Shown piece by piece: positions 24,767 to 34,254 of a DNA stretch of 64,000 bases. Every line of letters begins with the position of its first letter. Position 1 is the stretch's first letter. Position numbers and translations under genes: made by a program. Source of the stretch: Mesorhizobium loti R88b. Its GTDB lineage: Bacteria > Pseudomonadota > Alphaproteobacteria > Rhizobiales > Rhizobiaceae. The stretch spans positions 6,263,001 through 6,327,000 of the forward strand of contig NZ_CP033367.1 of the NCBI RefSeq assembly GCF_013170845.1. The letters run 5' to 3'. The notes under the pieces were generated by a model. That model did no database searches and was not told the origin of the DNA. It worked only from the letters and a program-made list of their open reading frames with translations.

Positions 24767-26389
24767 GTGCGCGCAGGGATTTGTCGGCAATGGAGGATCG
24801 CATCTCTTATCGCGCTCGCGGGCGGATCGCTGCTCGCCGCGTGCACCGTCGCTGAATCCGCGCCGACAGCCCCGCCCTCCGCGCAAAAGGTTGCAAGCTG
24901 CGAAGCCTTGACCGGCATGGCGCTCAAGCACGGCAGGGTCGATGCCGCAATCTCGTTGGCGGGCGGAGCCATGGTCAATGTGGAGGCTGGCAAGCCTGGC
25001 CTGCCTGCACCCGCTGCCTTCTGCCGTGTCAAGGCGACACTGTCGCCTGTGGCGGGCTCGACAATCAAGGTCGAGGTGTGGTTGCCAGAGCGCGCGAACT
25101 GGAACGGCAAGCTGCTCGGCGCCGGCAACGGGGGTTTCGGTACAAACTTGTTGCTGCCTTCACTGCTGATGCGCGGGGCGGTCCAGAAGGGCTATGCCGC
25201 CGTTGGCACCGACATGGGGCACTTCGGCGAAAGCGACGTCGATGGGAGTTGGGCGCTTAACGCACCCGAAAAGATTCGCGACTATGGCTGGCGCGCGAAC
25301 CATCTCGGTGCCGAGACAGCGAGACAGGTAATCGCGGCCTTTTACGAAGGCCCACTCGCCTCGAGCTATTTTTACGGCTGTTCGGACGGGGGGCGCGAGG
25401 CGCTGACCCTTGCGCAGCGCTATCCTGTCGATTATGACGCGATCATCGCGGGTGCGCCAGCTATGCCGTGGACGCGCCTGGCGAGCGCCTTTGCTGGCAA
25501 TGCGGTCGCGGCGGAAAAGCCGGGCGCCGACCTGTCGCTCTCCAAGCTGAAGCTGTTGCAGACGGCCTCGCTCGGGCAGTGCGACGGCCTCGACGGGGTC
25601 AAGGACGGGGTGATCGAAGATCCGCGGAACTGCCACGTTAATCCCGCCAAGTTAGTCTGTAAGGGCGGCGACAGCGCCGAGTGCCTGACCTCAGACGAGG
25701 TTGCGACCGCGAAGCTGTTATACGACGGTCCCAAGACGCCGGACGGCAAATCCTTTTACCCCGGCTTTGCGCCGGGTGCGGAGGCCGAAGAGGGAACCTG
25801 GGCGATGTGGCTGACCGGAAGTAATTCACAGCACGCGAAGTTCGGCACCGCATTCTTCCGGTATTTCGTGCACTCCAATCCCGACTGGCAGCTCTCCGAC
25901 TTCAACCTTGAGCGTGATTATACGTTAGCCAAGGCGCGTGTGGGCGACGACCTCGACGCCGACCAGCCCGACCTTGGGGCGTTCTTCAATCGCGGCGGCA
26001 AGCTGATCCTCTATCACGGCTGGAACGACCCTGGGATCCCGGCGCAGAACACGGTCGACTATTATGAGCGCGTCGTCGCGGCCAATCCGCGCGCCGCCGC
26101 GACCTCGGTCCGCCTGTTCATGGTGCCGGGTATGTCACATTGTATTGCGGGACCCGGTCCCGACATTTTCGATCCGCTGACGCCCCTCGACAGCTGGCGT
26201 CAAGGCGGGGCCGCGCCCGAGCGGATCATTGCGACCAAATATGACAATGATCTGTTCGCATTTGTCGGCCTGCCCGCGAAAGCTGGGCGGACGCGGCCGC
26301 TCTGCGCGTTCCCGAAGGTCGCGAAATGGGACGGCAAGGGCCCGACCGACGATGCCGCGAGCTTCGCCTGTGAGGCGCCAATAAAATGA
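24767..26389 (+). CDS. Tannase/feruloyl esterase family lipoprotein
   Basis: Secreted esterase of the tannase/feruloyl esterase alpha/beta-hydrolase family, expected to split ester bonds of plant phenolics such as gallate or ferulate esters. The product of about 540 residues begins with a signal peptide and lipobox LLAAC (Cys26 from this start), then shows NWNGKLLGAGNGGFG, the nucleophile elbow GCSDGGRE (Ser about 206), a calcium-loop-like QCDGLDGVKDGVIEDPRNC, and near the end FFNRGGKLILYHGWNDPGIP and MVPGMSHC with the catalytic Asp and His. The disulphide-type cysteines around the active site are present. GTG 24767 places the lipobox correctly; ATG 24656 or 24665 would add a long charged tail and is the alternative. 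Confidence 0.87.
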   Translation: MRAGICRQWRIASLIALAGGSLLAACTVAESAPTAPPSAQKVASCEALTGMALKHGRVDAAISLAGGAMVNVEAGKPGLPAPAAFCRVKATLSPVAGSTIKVEVWLPERANWNGKLLGAGNGGFGTNLLLPSLLMRGAVQKGYAAVGTDMGHFGESDVDGSWALNAPEKIRDYGWRANHLGAETARQVIAAFYEGPLASSYFYGCSDGGREALTLAQRYPVDYDAIIAGAPAMPWTRLASAFAGNAVAAEKPGADLSLSKLKLLQTASLGQCDGLDGVKDGVIEDPRNCHVNPAKLVCKGGDSAECLTSDEVATAKLLYDGPKTPDGKSFYPGFAPGAEAEEGTWAMWLTGSNSQHAKFGTAFFRYFVHSNPDWQLSDFNLERDYTLAKARVGDDLDADQPDLGAFFNRGGKLILYHGWNDPGIPAQNTVDYYERVVAANPRAAATSVRLFMVPGMSHCIAGPGPDIFDPLTPLDSWRQGGAAPERIIATKYDNDLFAFVGLPAKAGRTRPLCAFPKVAKWDGKGPTDDAASFACEAPIK

Positions 26390-26629
26390 TCAGGTGGCAC
26401 TGGGGTCGCTAAACCATCACTGATTGAGCACGTGTAGCGGCCGGGTCGCTTGCCCTGTGGCTACCCCCGGTTGATTCTAAAATTGCGCAGATCCGGCTGG
26501 GGCGGCTTCAGCGAAAAGTAGGTGACCGCCAAGCCGCATAGAGAACAACTTGTCGTCAAGGTGCGTTAATGGCACCGTGTCCTCACAACGGTGGAGAAGC
26601 TCCAAAATGTAGGGGCGTTGAGGCGACAT

Positions 26630-29056
26630 ATGCGTTCACAGGACGGAGTCCAAGAGCTTGAAAAATTCACTGACGATCTCACTCATATTCTCAATCTGAG
26701 TAAAAAGTGGATCGGGCGCGATACAAGCTTTATCGCTGAGAGCTTGATTGCCGCACTCTGCCCAATGCTCGATATGGATTTTGTCTATCTCCGCTTAGAT
26801 ACGGCGGTACACGCGTTTATCCGATTTGGCCAGTCGTTCACCACTCCGCCTGAAGCAGAGGAAATGTCGGACCGGGTTGGGCGATGGCTCGACACGGACC
26901 CGCCCCTGCGATCTCATTTTCTTTCGGCGGGCGACATGTCGATCTCGGTCGTTGCCGTTCCATTGGGTGTCAGCCTAGGGATCGGCTGGTTGGTGGCAGG
27001 CTCTCGTCGCCCTGCGTTCCCAAGCCAAAATGATCATTTGCGCCTCAACGTGGCCGCTAGCCAGGCAACAATCGCCTTTCGAGAAGTGTTGCAACTAAGT
27101 GATCGTGCACTGCCGCGCGCCGCGCGTGACCAACTTTCCGACGGGGCGCTCGCAGAACGTGAGAGCGACCTAAGGCTTTTCATCGACACCATACCTGTGG
27201 CCGCGTGGTGCACCACTGCTGACGGTATGGCCGAAATTTTCAATCAATATCATTTGGACTATGTGGGACGCACATATGCAGAGATGCGGGGCCTAGGCTT
27301 TCTGGCACAATTCCATCCCGACGATTTGCCAGGTCTTCTCTCCATCTGGCAGGGAATGATGGCCTCCAAACGGGGAGGTGATTTGGAAGGGCGAGTGCGC
27401 CGCGCAGATGGCGAATATCGCTGGACGCTCATGCGCACCAAACCCTTACTTGATGAGAGTGGCGATGTACTCATGTGGTACGGCGTCAACACCGACATCG
27501 AGGACCGCAAGCGCGCGCAAAATGCTCTTTTGGCGGCAGAGGCGCTCGCGGAGAGTGAGCGGAACTTGCGCTCGATGATTGATTCTCTCCCCGTTCTTGT
27601 CTGGGCGAGCAGCGCAGACGGAAGTGCTGACTATGTAAACAAGCACTACCTTGACTATGCGGGCCTTCCTGAGAGCGACATCATCGGCTGGGGATACTTA
27701 GCTTTGATCCATCCCGATGATGTGGAGGGGCTGCTCGCCAGCTGGAAAGCTCAACTGGGGCTGGACTTGGCTGTGAGCCAGGCCCGTATCCGTCGCCACG
27801 ACGGCGAGTACCACAGGTTCTATTTCGCCGGCCGGAAATTCACTGACCCAACCGGCGCGGACAGATGGCTCGGGGTCAATTTGGACATTGAGGATTTGAA
27901 GCGGGCCGAAGATGCTTTGAAGGCCAGCGAAGCTGCCCTTGAAATGAGTGAACGCAGACTGCAGCAAATCATCGCCGCGATTCCAGGATTGGTTTGGTCT
28001 GCCACCAGCGAGGGGGCCGGCACGTTCGCAAATCAGCATTATCTCGACTATGTAGGCTTCTCGGCAGAGGAAGCTCTTGGGCATGGCTGGGCCACCGCAG
28101 TTCATCCGGAGGATTTGGAGAGCGTCGCCGCTACGTGGAAATCCATGCTGAGTTCGGGCAGAGGTGGAGATGTCGAGGCCCGGATACGCCGCGCGGATGG
28201 CCAGTATCGTTGGTTCTTGTTTCGGACGAACCCGCTTTACGACGACAACGGAAACCTTATCCAGTGGTTCGGCATCAACACGGATATCGATGACCGAAAG
28301 CGCGCCGAACAAAACTTGCGCAACGCACAGTCGGAACTGGCGCACGTCACCCGCATGATAACGATGGGCGAACTGGCGGTGTCGATCGCTCACGAGGTGA
28401 ACCAACCTTTAATGGCTATCGTCACCAACGCAGCGACATGTCTAAGATGGCTTGAGGATTCCCAACTCGATGTCGGCCAAGCGAGGCAAGCTGCCGATCG
28501 GATTATCAGAGACGGACATCGCGCAGGCGAGATTATTAGCGGCATTCGAGCATTGGCGCGCAAATCTCCGCTAAATATCGAAGCAATGGATCTTGAGCAG
28601 GCAATCCGCGAAGTCCTGGAATTGTTGCATGGTGAACTCAGCCGCCATGGCATAGAATCGTCGGTTGAATTTTCAGGAAATGTTGCTGAGGTGCTTGGCG
28701 ACAGAATCCAACTTCAACAGGTCGTGCTCAACCTGATCATGAACGGTGCAGAGGCAATGGCAGGGAGGTCCCAACCGCGTGAGTTGGTTATAAAAACGAC
28801 CGTTGTCGACGGGTTCGCAAAGGTCAGCGTAGCTGACACAGGTATTGGCTTTGACGCCAATACTGCCGACCGACTATTTGACGCTTTTTTCACAACAAAA
28901 CCAAACGGGCTCGGGATGGGCCTTTCAATTTGCCGATCAATCGTAGAGGCCCACGCGGGCCAAATCAGCGTAACGCAGAACCGTCCTGTAGGCAGTGTGC
29001 TCAGTTTCACCGTTCCTTTGGCGCCGGAGGCGGTTCCCATTGAACAGAGACCATAA
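26630..29056 (+). CDS. Sensor histidine kinase with three PAS domains
   Basis: Predicted cytoplasmic sensor kinase of about 808 residues with no transmembrane helix. The N-terminal part (about 10-160) looks like a GAF-type module; three consecutive PAS/PAC units follow (about 178-300, 305-430 and 440-560), each ending in a NxDIEDxKRAE-type PAC motif. The HisKA-type box ITMGELAVSIAHEVNQPL holds the phosphorylated His588 and is of the FixL-like subfamily; the ATPase domain has NLIMNGAEAM, DTGIGF and GLGMGLSICRSIVEAH. ATG 26630 has GAGG seven bases upstream; GTG 26591 is the longer alternative. The FixJ-like regulator begins two bases after its stop and is the obvious partner. The stimulus is unknown. 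Confidence 0.92.
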   Translation: MRSQDGVQELEKFTDDLTHILNLSKKWIGRDTSFIAESLIAALCPMLDMDFVYLRLDTAVHAFIRFGQSFTTPPEAEEMSDRVGRWLDTDPPLRSHFLSAGDMSISVVAVPLGVSLGIGWLVAGSRRPAFPSQNDHLRLNVAASQATIAFREVLQLSDRALPRAARDQLSDGALAERESDLRLFIDTIPVAAWCTTADGMAEIFNQYHLDYVGRTYAEMRGLGFLAQFHPDDLPGLLSIWQGMMASKRGGDLEGRVRRADGEYRWTLMRTKPLLDESGDVLMWYGVNTDIEDRKRAQNALLAAEALAESERNLRSMIDSLPVLVWASSADGSADYVNKHYLDYAGLPESDIIGWGYLALIHPDDVEGLLASWKAQLGLDLAVSQARIRRHDGEYHRFYFAGRKFTDPTGADRWLGVNLDIEDLKRAEDALKASEAALEMSERRLQQIIAAIPGLVWSATSEGAGTFANQHYLDYVGFSAEEALGHGWATAVHPEDLESVAATWKSMLSSGRGGDVEARIRRADGQYRWFLFRTNPLYDDNGNLIQWFGINTDIDDRKRAEQNLRNAQSELAHVTRMITMGELAVSIAHEVNQPLMAIVTNAATCLRWLEDSQLDVGQARQAADRIIRDGHRAGEIISGIRALARKSPLNIEAMDLEQAIREVLELLHGELSRHGIESSVEFSGNVAEVLGDRIQLQQVVLNLIMNGAEAMAGRSQPRELVIKTTVVDGFAKVSVADTGIGFDANTADRLFDAFFTTKPNGLGMGLSICRSIVEAHAGQISVTQNRPVGSVLSFTVPLAPEAVPIEQRP

Positions 29057-29057
29057 T

Positions 29058-29660
29058 GTGAAAAGGCCATCCGTCGTCGTAATCGACGATGACAAAAGTG
29101 TACGCGAGGCACTTCGAGGTCTGTTCGAGTCTGTTGGGTTGGCGACCGAGACTTATGGTTCTGTGCAGGATTTCAGGGCTAGTGACCATCCTGAACAAGC
29201 CGGCTGTTTGGTAGTCGACATACGACTTCCCGGAGAGAGCGGTCTGGAGTTTCAAGAGTCACTCGCTCGAAACGGCTCACCCAGATCGGTTGTCCTTATC
29301 AGCGCGCATGCCGACGTGCCGATGTCCGTACGAGCTATGCGGGCCGGCGCCATTGACGTCTTGACTAAGCCGGTTCGCGAACAGGATCTGCTCGAAGCGG
29401 TCTATCGGGGGATCGCGGAAGATGGTGCCCGCCGAATTGAAGCAAGTTCGAGAGCCGGCGTTGAGGCGAGATACGCTGCCCTCACCGATCGCGAGCGACA
29501 GATCATGGGTCTGGTCGTAACGGGAATGCAGAATAAGCAAATTGCTGCAGAGCTATGTATCACTGAGGCTACCGTCAAACTCCATCGCGGGAATGTGATG
29601 CGCAAAATGGAGGCCCATTCGCTTGCCGCGCTTGTCAGGATGGCTGACATCCGAACTTAG
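29058..29660 (+). CDS. FixJ/NodW-type LuxR-family response regulator
   Basis: Response regulator of 200 residues, the cognate partner of the adjacent kinase. The receiver (residues 4-120) has the acidic pocket DDD at 10-12, the phosphoacceptor Asp54 in VVDIRLPGESG, and the conserved lysine in VLTKPVREQDLL. The C-terminal LuxR helix-turn-helix reads LTDRERQIMGLVVTGMQNKQ onward to LHRGNVMRKM. The GTG start at 29058 is two bases from the kinase stop, so the pair is co-transcribed. The gap after it, 29661-29767, holds an inverted repeat (CGAAAAGAC at 29682 and GTCTTTTCG at 29719) that may end the transcript. Confidence 0.93.
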   Translation: MKRPSVVVIDDDKSVREALRGLFESVGLATETYGSVQDFRASDHPEQAGCLVVDIRLPGESGLEFQESLARNGSPRSVVLISAHADVPMSVRAMRAGAIDVLTKPVREQDLLEAVYRGIAEDGARRIEASSRAGVEARYAALTDRERQIMGLVVTGMQNKQIAAELCITEATVKLHRGNVMRKMEAHSLAALVRMADIRT

Positions 29661-29767
29661 CTTCGTTGCCTAGATTCAAACCGAAAAGACACACCTCGAC
29701 TAACGTCTAGCGCTACGCGTCTTTTCGTTAGATTGCGGCTCTAACCAGAAGGGTCCAGTATCCCGTG

Positions 29768-30172
29768 ATGAAGGATACAAGAGTGCCGGCCCAAACTCCT
29801 ACTATTGCATGCGTAGACGACGAGGCATCTATACGCGAGGCACTTGACGGGCTTCTTAGAGCATACGGATACAGGGTTGTAACTTTCGCTTCTGCCGAAG
29901 CCTTCCTTGAGTTCGAACTTCTTGACTCTGTGTCGTGTCTTATTGCCGACATCAGGTTAGGGGGAATATCCGGGCTGCAACTTTTGACAGAGTTGAACGA
30001 GACGGGACACGCTATTCCCACCATCATTATCTCCGCCTTCGGCGAGAATGGCTATAGAACACAGGCGATGAGGGCTGGCGCTGTCGACATCTTATTAAAA
30101 CCCATTTCATCGATACGCCTCCTGACAGCGGTCGAGACTTGCCTGAAAGGTCATGGACCCAAGTCGGCATAA
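29768..30172 (+). CDS. Single-domain response regulator (receiver only)
   Basis: Stand-alone receiver of 134 residues with no output domain. It has the acidic residues DDE, a phosphoacceptor in LIADIRLGGISG and the lysine in ILLKPISS, so it can probably be phosphorylated. It could act as a phosphate sink or relay for the kinase encoded 0.7 kb upstream, as seen in other rhizobial multi-regulator systems, but that is inference. A GTG directly before the ATG at 29768 is an equally possible start. Its last 20 bases overlap the next gene. Confidence 0.85.
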   Translation: MKDTRVPAQTPTIACVDDEASIREALDGLLRAYGYRVVTFASAEAFLEFELLDSVSCLIADIRLGGISGLQLLTELNETGHAIPTIIISAFGENGYRTQAMRAGAVDILLKPISSIRLLTAVETCLKGHGPKSA

Positions 30173-31058
30173 ACAACGAAAACGCAACGGTATCGGAGCT
30201 GAAATGCAAACATACCAGATTGAAATTGGGCAAGGGTCTACACAGACCGATCTCCTTAGCGTCCAAAAGGAAATGATGGAATTTGGGCGGTACCGCGTTC
30301 TGCCAGCCTCCCGCCTTCTGCTCTGTTGTGGCGAAGAAATTCCGATTGGTGGCCGCGCATTTGATCTGCTGGTCGCCCTGTTGCGAATGCGCGGTCGGCT
30401 GGTCGACAAGAATGAGATTAGAAACAGCGTATGGCCATCTATCGCCGTAGACGAATCGAACATTAGATTTCAGATCGCCTCACTTCGCAGAGTTCTCGGA
30501 CCTGAAGGAGATTTGATCAAGACCATTCCAGGGCGTGGCTATCTGATGGCCGATCCGGATTTTGTTCCTGACCCACCCCTGACCCAACTGCCGATGATGC
30601 CGACGAGCCATTCAGAGTTTCCAACATGGCTTAAGGGTCACTACGAGCCGAACTCAGCGGACGAGCCGTACGTAGCCGTTGTAGATGACGACGCCACCAT
30701 ATTGGATTCCTTGGCAGGCCTTATTCGCTGCGCGGGCTTTCGCGCCGAGACTTTTCTGTCGACACGTGCCTTTCTGGATAGCGAGCAGGCAAATCCGCCG
30801 ATTTGTATCGTTCTAGATGCCTGGCTGCCAGGCCAGGGTGGTCTGAATTTTCAGGACAAGCTGCTCAGTGCCGGTGCCTACGTCCCCATCATCTTCATTA
30901 GTGGTCACGCCGATATCGCAATGTCGGTGCGTGCAATCAAGAACGGTGCGACGGAATTCCTAACCAAGCCGGTCCGGCACGAGGACTTGCTCAACGCGAT
31001 TACAACGGCTGCAGTGGCCTCCGTGCCACCATATATCGAGCAGTATCAATCGTTATGA
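30153..31058 (+). CDS. Regulator with N-terminal winged helix and C-terminal receiver
   Basis: Unusual two-domain regulator of 301 residues. Residues about 44-130 form an OmpR/CadC-type winged helix (FGRYRVLPASRLLLCCGEEI, then FDLLVALLRMRGRLVDKNEI, IASLRRVLG, GRGYL). Residues about 170-290 form a receiver with VVDDDATILDSLAG, phosphoacceptor Asp222 in IVLDAWLPGQGG, and FLTKPVRHEDLL. This is the reverse of the normal receiver-then-DNA-binding order. The receiver resembles that of the FixJ-like protein nearby, so the gene may have arisen by fusion inside this cluster. The ATG overlaps the preceding receiver gene by 20 bases. Confidence 0.9.
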   Translation: MDPSRHKQRKRNGIGAEMQTYQIEIGQGSTQTDLLSVQKEMMEFGRYRVLPASRLLLCCGEEIPIGGRAFDLLVALLRMRGRLVDKNEIRNSVWPSIAVDESNIRFQIASLRRVLGPEGDLIKTIPGRGYLMADPDFVPDPPLTQLPMMPTSHSEFPTWLKGHYEPNSADEPYVAVVDDDATILDSLAGLIRCAGFRAETFLSTRAFLDSEQANPPICIVLDAWLPGQGGLNFQDKLLSAGAYVPIIFISGHADIAMSVRAIKNGATEFLTKPVRHEDLLNAITTAAVASVPPYIEQYQSL

Positions 31059-31131
31059 GTACGTTCTGAAACCGAATGGGCGAAGGCGTCCAGTACAACC
31101 CGTGGGCATTCGGAATCGCTTTGCGAAGCCG

Positions 31132-31893
31132 CTAGGGCGTGGACTCATTAGCACGTAGCCAAATTCGGATTGATGCGAGTTTGACGAACGCAAGATAGTT
31201 GGCTGCGAGTTTGTCGTATCGGGTCGCGACACGCCGACATTGCTTGATCTTGTTGAAGAACCGTTCGATCAAATTGCGTGCGCGATACAGATACGCACTG
31301 AAGCAGATCGGGTCTTTGCGATTTCGTTTCGGCGGAATGTTCGCCCATGCTCCTTGCTGGCGGGCAAGCTCCCTTATCCAGTCGGCGTCGTAGCCGCGAT
31401 CCGCGAGCAGTATCGTCTTGGGAAGCAATGCGCTGAGCAGAACCGAACACAGCCGGTTGTCATGCGCCTCACCGGGCGTAAGGGCGAGATGGACCGGCAG
31501 GCCATTGGTGTCCACCACCGCGTGAATCTTGCTGGTCAGGCCACCCCGTGAGCGACCCATATCTTCCTGATTGTTGTCCGCGATACAGGCTCCGTGCTGA
31601 TGCACGCGCACTATGGAGGTGTCGATCAGTTGCACCGCCGCGTCATGACCGGCAGCCAGTGCGTCCATGATGTGGTCCCAGACGCCAGCCCGTCGCCACC
31701 GAACGAAGCGATTGTAACAGGTGGTGCGGGGACCGTAGTTCTCCGGCAGGTCGCGCCATGGCGCACCTGAACGCAGGACCCAAAAGATGCCATTGAGCAC
31801 GCGACGGTCATTTACACGCCGAACACCACGCGGTTTGTCCGGCAGCATAGGTTTGATGGCGGTCCATTCGTAGTCGCTGAGTTCGTAGCGCAT
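31132..31893 (-). CDS. IS5-family transposase
   Basis: DDE transposase of 253 residues in a single uninterrupted frame. It starts MRYELSDYEWTAIKPMLPDK, has the helix-turn-helix region with LRSGAPWRDLP, the first catalytic Asp in LIDTSIVRVHQHG, the second in LLADRGYDADWIR and the glutamate in RNLIERFFNKIKQCRRVATRYDK. All three acidic residues are present, so it looks active. Its TAG stop lies within the left inverted repeat, as in several IS5 subgroups. It sits after the response-regulator cluster and before the cyclase-hydrolase gene. Confidence 0.92.
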   Translation of the reverse strand: MRYELSDYEWTAIKPMLPDKPRGVRRVNDRRVLNGIFWVLRSGAPWRDLPENYGPRTTCYNRFVRWRRAGVWDHIMDALAAGHDAAVQLIDTSIVRVHQHGACIADNNQEDMGRSRGGLTSKIHAVVDTNGLPVHLALTPGEAHDNRLCSVLLSALLPKTILLADRGYDADWIRELARQQGAWANIPPKRNRKDPICFSAYLYRARNLIERFFNKIKQCRRVATRYDKLAANYLAFVKLASIRIWLRANESTP

Positions 31894-31931
31894 GATTCGA
31901 GGCTCCGGTTCGGAGCTTGAATCACGTCTTG
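31132..31931 (-). mobile_element. IS5-family insertion sequence (approximate ends)
   Basis: An insertion sequence of about 800 bp. The left end AGGGCGTGGACTCATTAGC (31134 onward, overlapping the 3' end of the transposase) and the right end, read inward as AAGACGTGATTCAAGC from 31930, form an imperfect inverted repeat with short gaps. A clean target duplication is not visible, so the exact ends are uncertain by several bases. Confidence 0.6.
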
Positions 31932-32104
31932 GGCAGCGCCATCAACCCGCAATGCTCCCGTCACCATGTCGCTAATGCTCTGAATTGACTTCCGCTTTCG
32001 GCGGCGCAGCGGACGTGACCGGACCGCAGCCGGCTCGCCCCAGTCGCGATTGATCCAACCCAGACAATCCACTTTGAGCGTAACATCCTCTCCGCTACCG
32101 ATTC

Positions 32105-33508
32105 TCAGCCGCTCAGGAAAAGTCTGATCTCTTCGAAAAATCGGTCGGAAGCCGGCTCATGCTCCAGAAACAGATGGTTCTGGCCCTCGAAGGCGATGAA
32201 GCGGGCGCCGGGAATCCCAGCGGCCAGTTGGCGGCCGGCTTCGATTGGAACCATGAGATCGCCCCGCGCATGCATGACAAGTGTCGGCACCTTCACGTCG
32301 GCGAGACGATGGGTGATATCGAAATCGCCCACAACATCGAAATATCTGGCAGCGCACTCGGGAGAGGTCGTCCTACGTTGCAGCTCGTTGAAAATATCCG
32401 CCTGCTCGTGAGTTCCCCCCGGGATGAATAGCCCGGTAAACATTTGCCGGAAGCTCGGATTGTCCGCGCCCCATCCGAGGCGCATCAAAGTCGTCATCGC
32501 ATTGCGCCGTTCTTTTTCGGCCGGAGCGCGCTTCTTGCCGCCAAGCGCGAACCCGCCATAGAGAACAAGGTGCGACACGCGTTCCGGATACCGGACGGCA
32601 TACGCAACCGAAATGGCGCAGCCCTGGGACATTCCGAGAAGCGGGAAACGCTGGACGCCGGCCGCGTCGACAATCGTTTCAAGGTCGCTCACCCAGGCGT
32701 CAAGCGAGAGCTCATCGACGTCCCAGTCGGACATGCCGTTGCCTCTTGCGTCATAACGGATCAGCGTGTGGTCACGCGACAACCCGCGAAAGACATGTCG
32801 CCAGATCGGGCTTTCCCAATCGTATTCAAGGTGATTCATCCAGTTTGCCGACTTCACCAGTATCGGCCCGCTGCCGGAGATCGCATAGGCGAGACGCACA
32901 CCGTCAGGTGCCCGGCAATATTTGACCTTCTGGATAGCCTGCTCCGCGCGGTCGCGTTCAGGCGCCTCGTCCGATCGTCCCATTTGATCGATCGCAAATA
33001 CCTCGACTGGCTTGGCGATGTTTTTCAGATTCCGGGAACCCAGTTTCCGAACTCTGAGCGCAAGTTTTCCGTCGACCTGATCGAACACTTGACGGGAAAT
33101 GAAGATGCCGCCGGGCTCGGCGATTCCTTCCAGGCGGGCCGCCACGTTGACGCCATCGCCATAAATATCGCCGTCATCGATGATGATGTCGCCGACATTT
33201 ATGCCGATGCGGAACTCGATGCGCTTCTCTTGTGCCACGGTCTCATTGCGCGCGATCATCCCGCGCTGGACGTCGACGGCACAGCGCACCGCGTCGACAA
33301 CGCTCGCGAACTCCAGGAGCATGCCGTCGCCGGTGGTCTTCACGATCCGTCCGCGATGCTGTCTAATCTTGGGATCGATAAGGGCGCGCCGATGCGATTT
33401 CATATCCGCGAGCGTGCCTTCCTCGTCGGCCGCCATCAGCCGACTGTAGCCGGCGACATCGGCCGCGACGACCGCCATGAGCTGCCTTACCACGCGCTTG
33501 GTAGACAC
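32105..33508 (-). CDS. Class III nucleotide cyclase fused to an alpha/beta hydrolase
   Basis: Two-domain cytoplasmic protein of 467 residues. The N-terminal half is a class III adenylate/guanylate cyclase (AAVVAADVAGYSRLM with the first metal Asp, KTTGDGMLLEF with the second, and YGDGVNVAARLEGIA). The C-terminal half, from about residue 200, is an alpha/beta hydrolase with VRLAYAISGSGP, the nucleophile elbow GMSQGC, and catalytic His in GQNHLFLEHEP. This fused layout is known among rhizobial proteins, but its role is unclear: the hydrolase may sense or process a ligand that controls cyclase activity. GTG 33508 has GGAGG upstream. Confidence 0.9.
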   Translation of the reverse strand: MSTKRVVRQLMAVVAADVAGYSRLMAADEEGTLADMKSHRRALIDPKIRQHRGRIVKTTGDGMLLEFASVVDAVRCAVDVQRGMIARNETVAQEKRIEFRIGINVGDIIIDDGDIYGDGVNVAARLEGIAEPGGIFISRQVFDQVDGKLALRVRKLGSRNLKNIAKPVEVFAIDQMGRSDEAPERDRAEQAIQKVKYCRAPDGVRLAYAISGSGPILVKSANWMNHLEYDWESPIWRHVFRGLSRDHTLIRYDARGNGMSDWDVDELSLDAWVSDLETIVDAAGVQRFPLLGMSQGCAISVAYAVRYPERVSHLVLYGGFALGGKKRAPAEKERRNAMTTLMRLGWGADNPSFRQMFTGLFIPGGTHEQADIFNELQRRTTSPECAARYFDVVGDFDITHRLADVKVPTLVMHARGDLMVPIEAGRQLAAGIPGARFIAFEGQNHLFLEHEPASDRFFEEIRLFLSG

Positions 33509-33852
33509 GGAGCGCCTCCACGATAAGCGGTCAACAGTTTACGCTGTTTCGGCTATCAGTACCATGGACACTGCCGCGATGCCTGCTCAAATTGCCTGCC
33601 GCAACGATCAGGGCGGGCTGGAACCAGCAATTGCTAGCCCTCGGCAATCGGTTGAGGGTTTGGACCGGACTGCGGTCGTGATGTCGGCTCGTGGCCCTTC
33701 GCGTCATTTAGCTGCGCTGCAGAATTTGGTCGCTATCGAGACATAGCGGACTCTGGCAAGCCGTGCGCTGGCAGATTTATGGGTTCACGGCCTAGCGCTG
33801 CCTGGGAACGATGTGGCCGATACTTGCAGCGAATCGACCAATGCGGGTGTTG
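33509..33852. other. Non-coding gap
   Basis: About 340 bases between the cyclase-hydrolase gene (start at 33508, leftward) and the end of the DUF302 gene. It must hold the promoter of the former. No gene, repeat or strong promoter motif is recognised in it. Confidence 0.5.
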
Positions 33853-34254
33853 TCATTCGGATGCGGCGGCATTGACCACAGTCGCAAGCTTGACCGCCAT
33901 ACTGCGAAGCGAGGGGCAGGTAAGGGGTCCAACGCCATGACGTTGGCCCATCCATAAGGGATCATTGTACCCTACCCAAATTTTTCCCGTGGCGTCCTGC
34001 CATACGAGCGCCTTGAGCGGCAGATCGATCGCTATGGTCGGGGCCTTCTGCATGAGCGGCGTCCCAGCTTGCGGGTTGCCGAAGATTAGGACTTCAGCGG
34101 GCCGCAGTTCTAAGTCGAATTGTGCTGCCGCTGCGGCGTGATCGATCCGTGCCACAATCGCCATTCCGTTTCCAACTGCCGACTCGCAAAGGCGATCCAT
34201 GGACTCTTTGCAGTCGAACTTGCTTTCGCGCGCAATAAAGCCTTCCGGGGTCAT
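33853..34254 (-). CDS. DUF302 domain protein
   Basis: Soluble protein of 133 residues with a DUF302 domain, a fold of unknown function related to lipid- or small-molecule-binding domains. Features are FDCKESMDRLCESAVGNGM, the motif AEVLIFGNPQAGTPLMQ and DLPLKALVWQDATGKIWVGY, all typical. ATG 34254 overlaps the stop of the nitrile-hydratase-like gene (ATGA), so it is coupled to that operon, and the longer open frame upstream is not used. It is the last gene of the four-gene operon; its link to nitrile or thiocyanate metabolism is only positional. Confidence 0.85.
   Translation of the reverse strand: MTPEGFIARESKFDCKESMDRLCESAVGNGMAIVARIDHAAAAAQFDLELRPAEVLIFGNPQAGTPLMQKAPTIAIDLPLKALVWQDATGKIWVGYNDPLWMGQRHGVGPLTCPSLRSMAVKLATVVNAAASE

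Noticed and set aside
29682..29727. Inverted repeat CGAAAAGAC...GTCTTTTCG as a terminator
   Set aside because: Loop of 28 bases and no T-tract; mentioned with the FixJ-like gene but not listed as a terminator.
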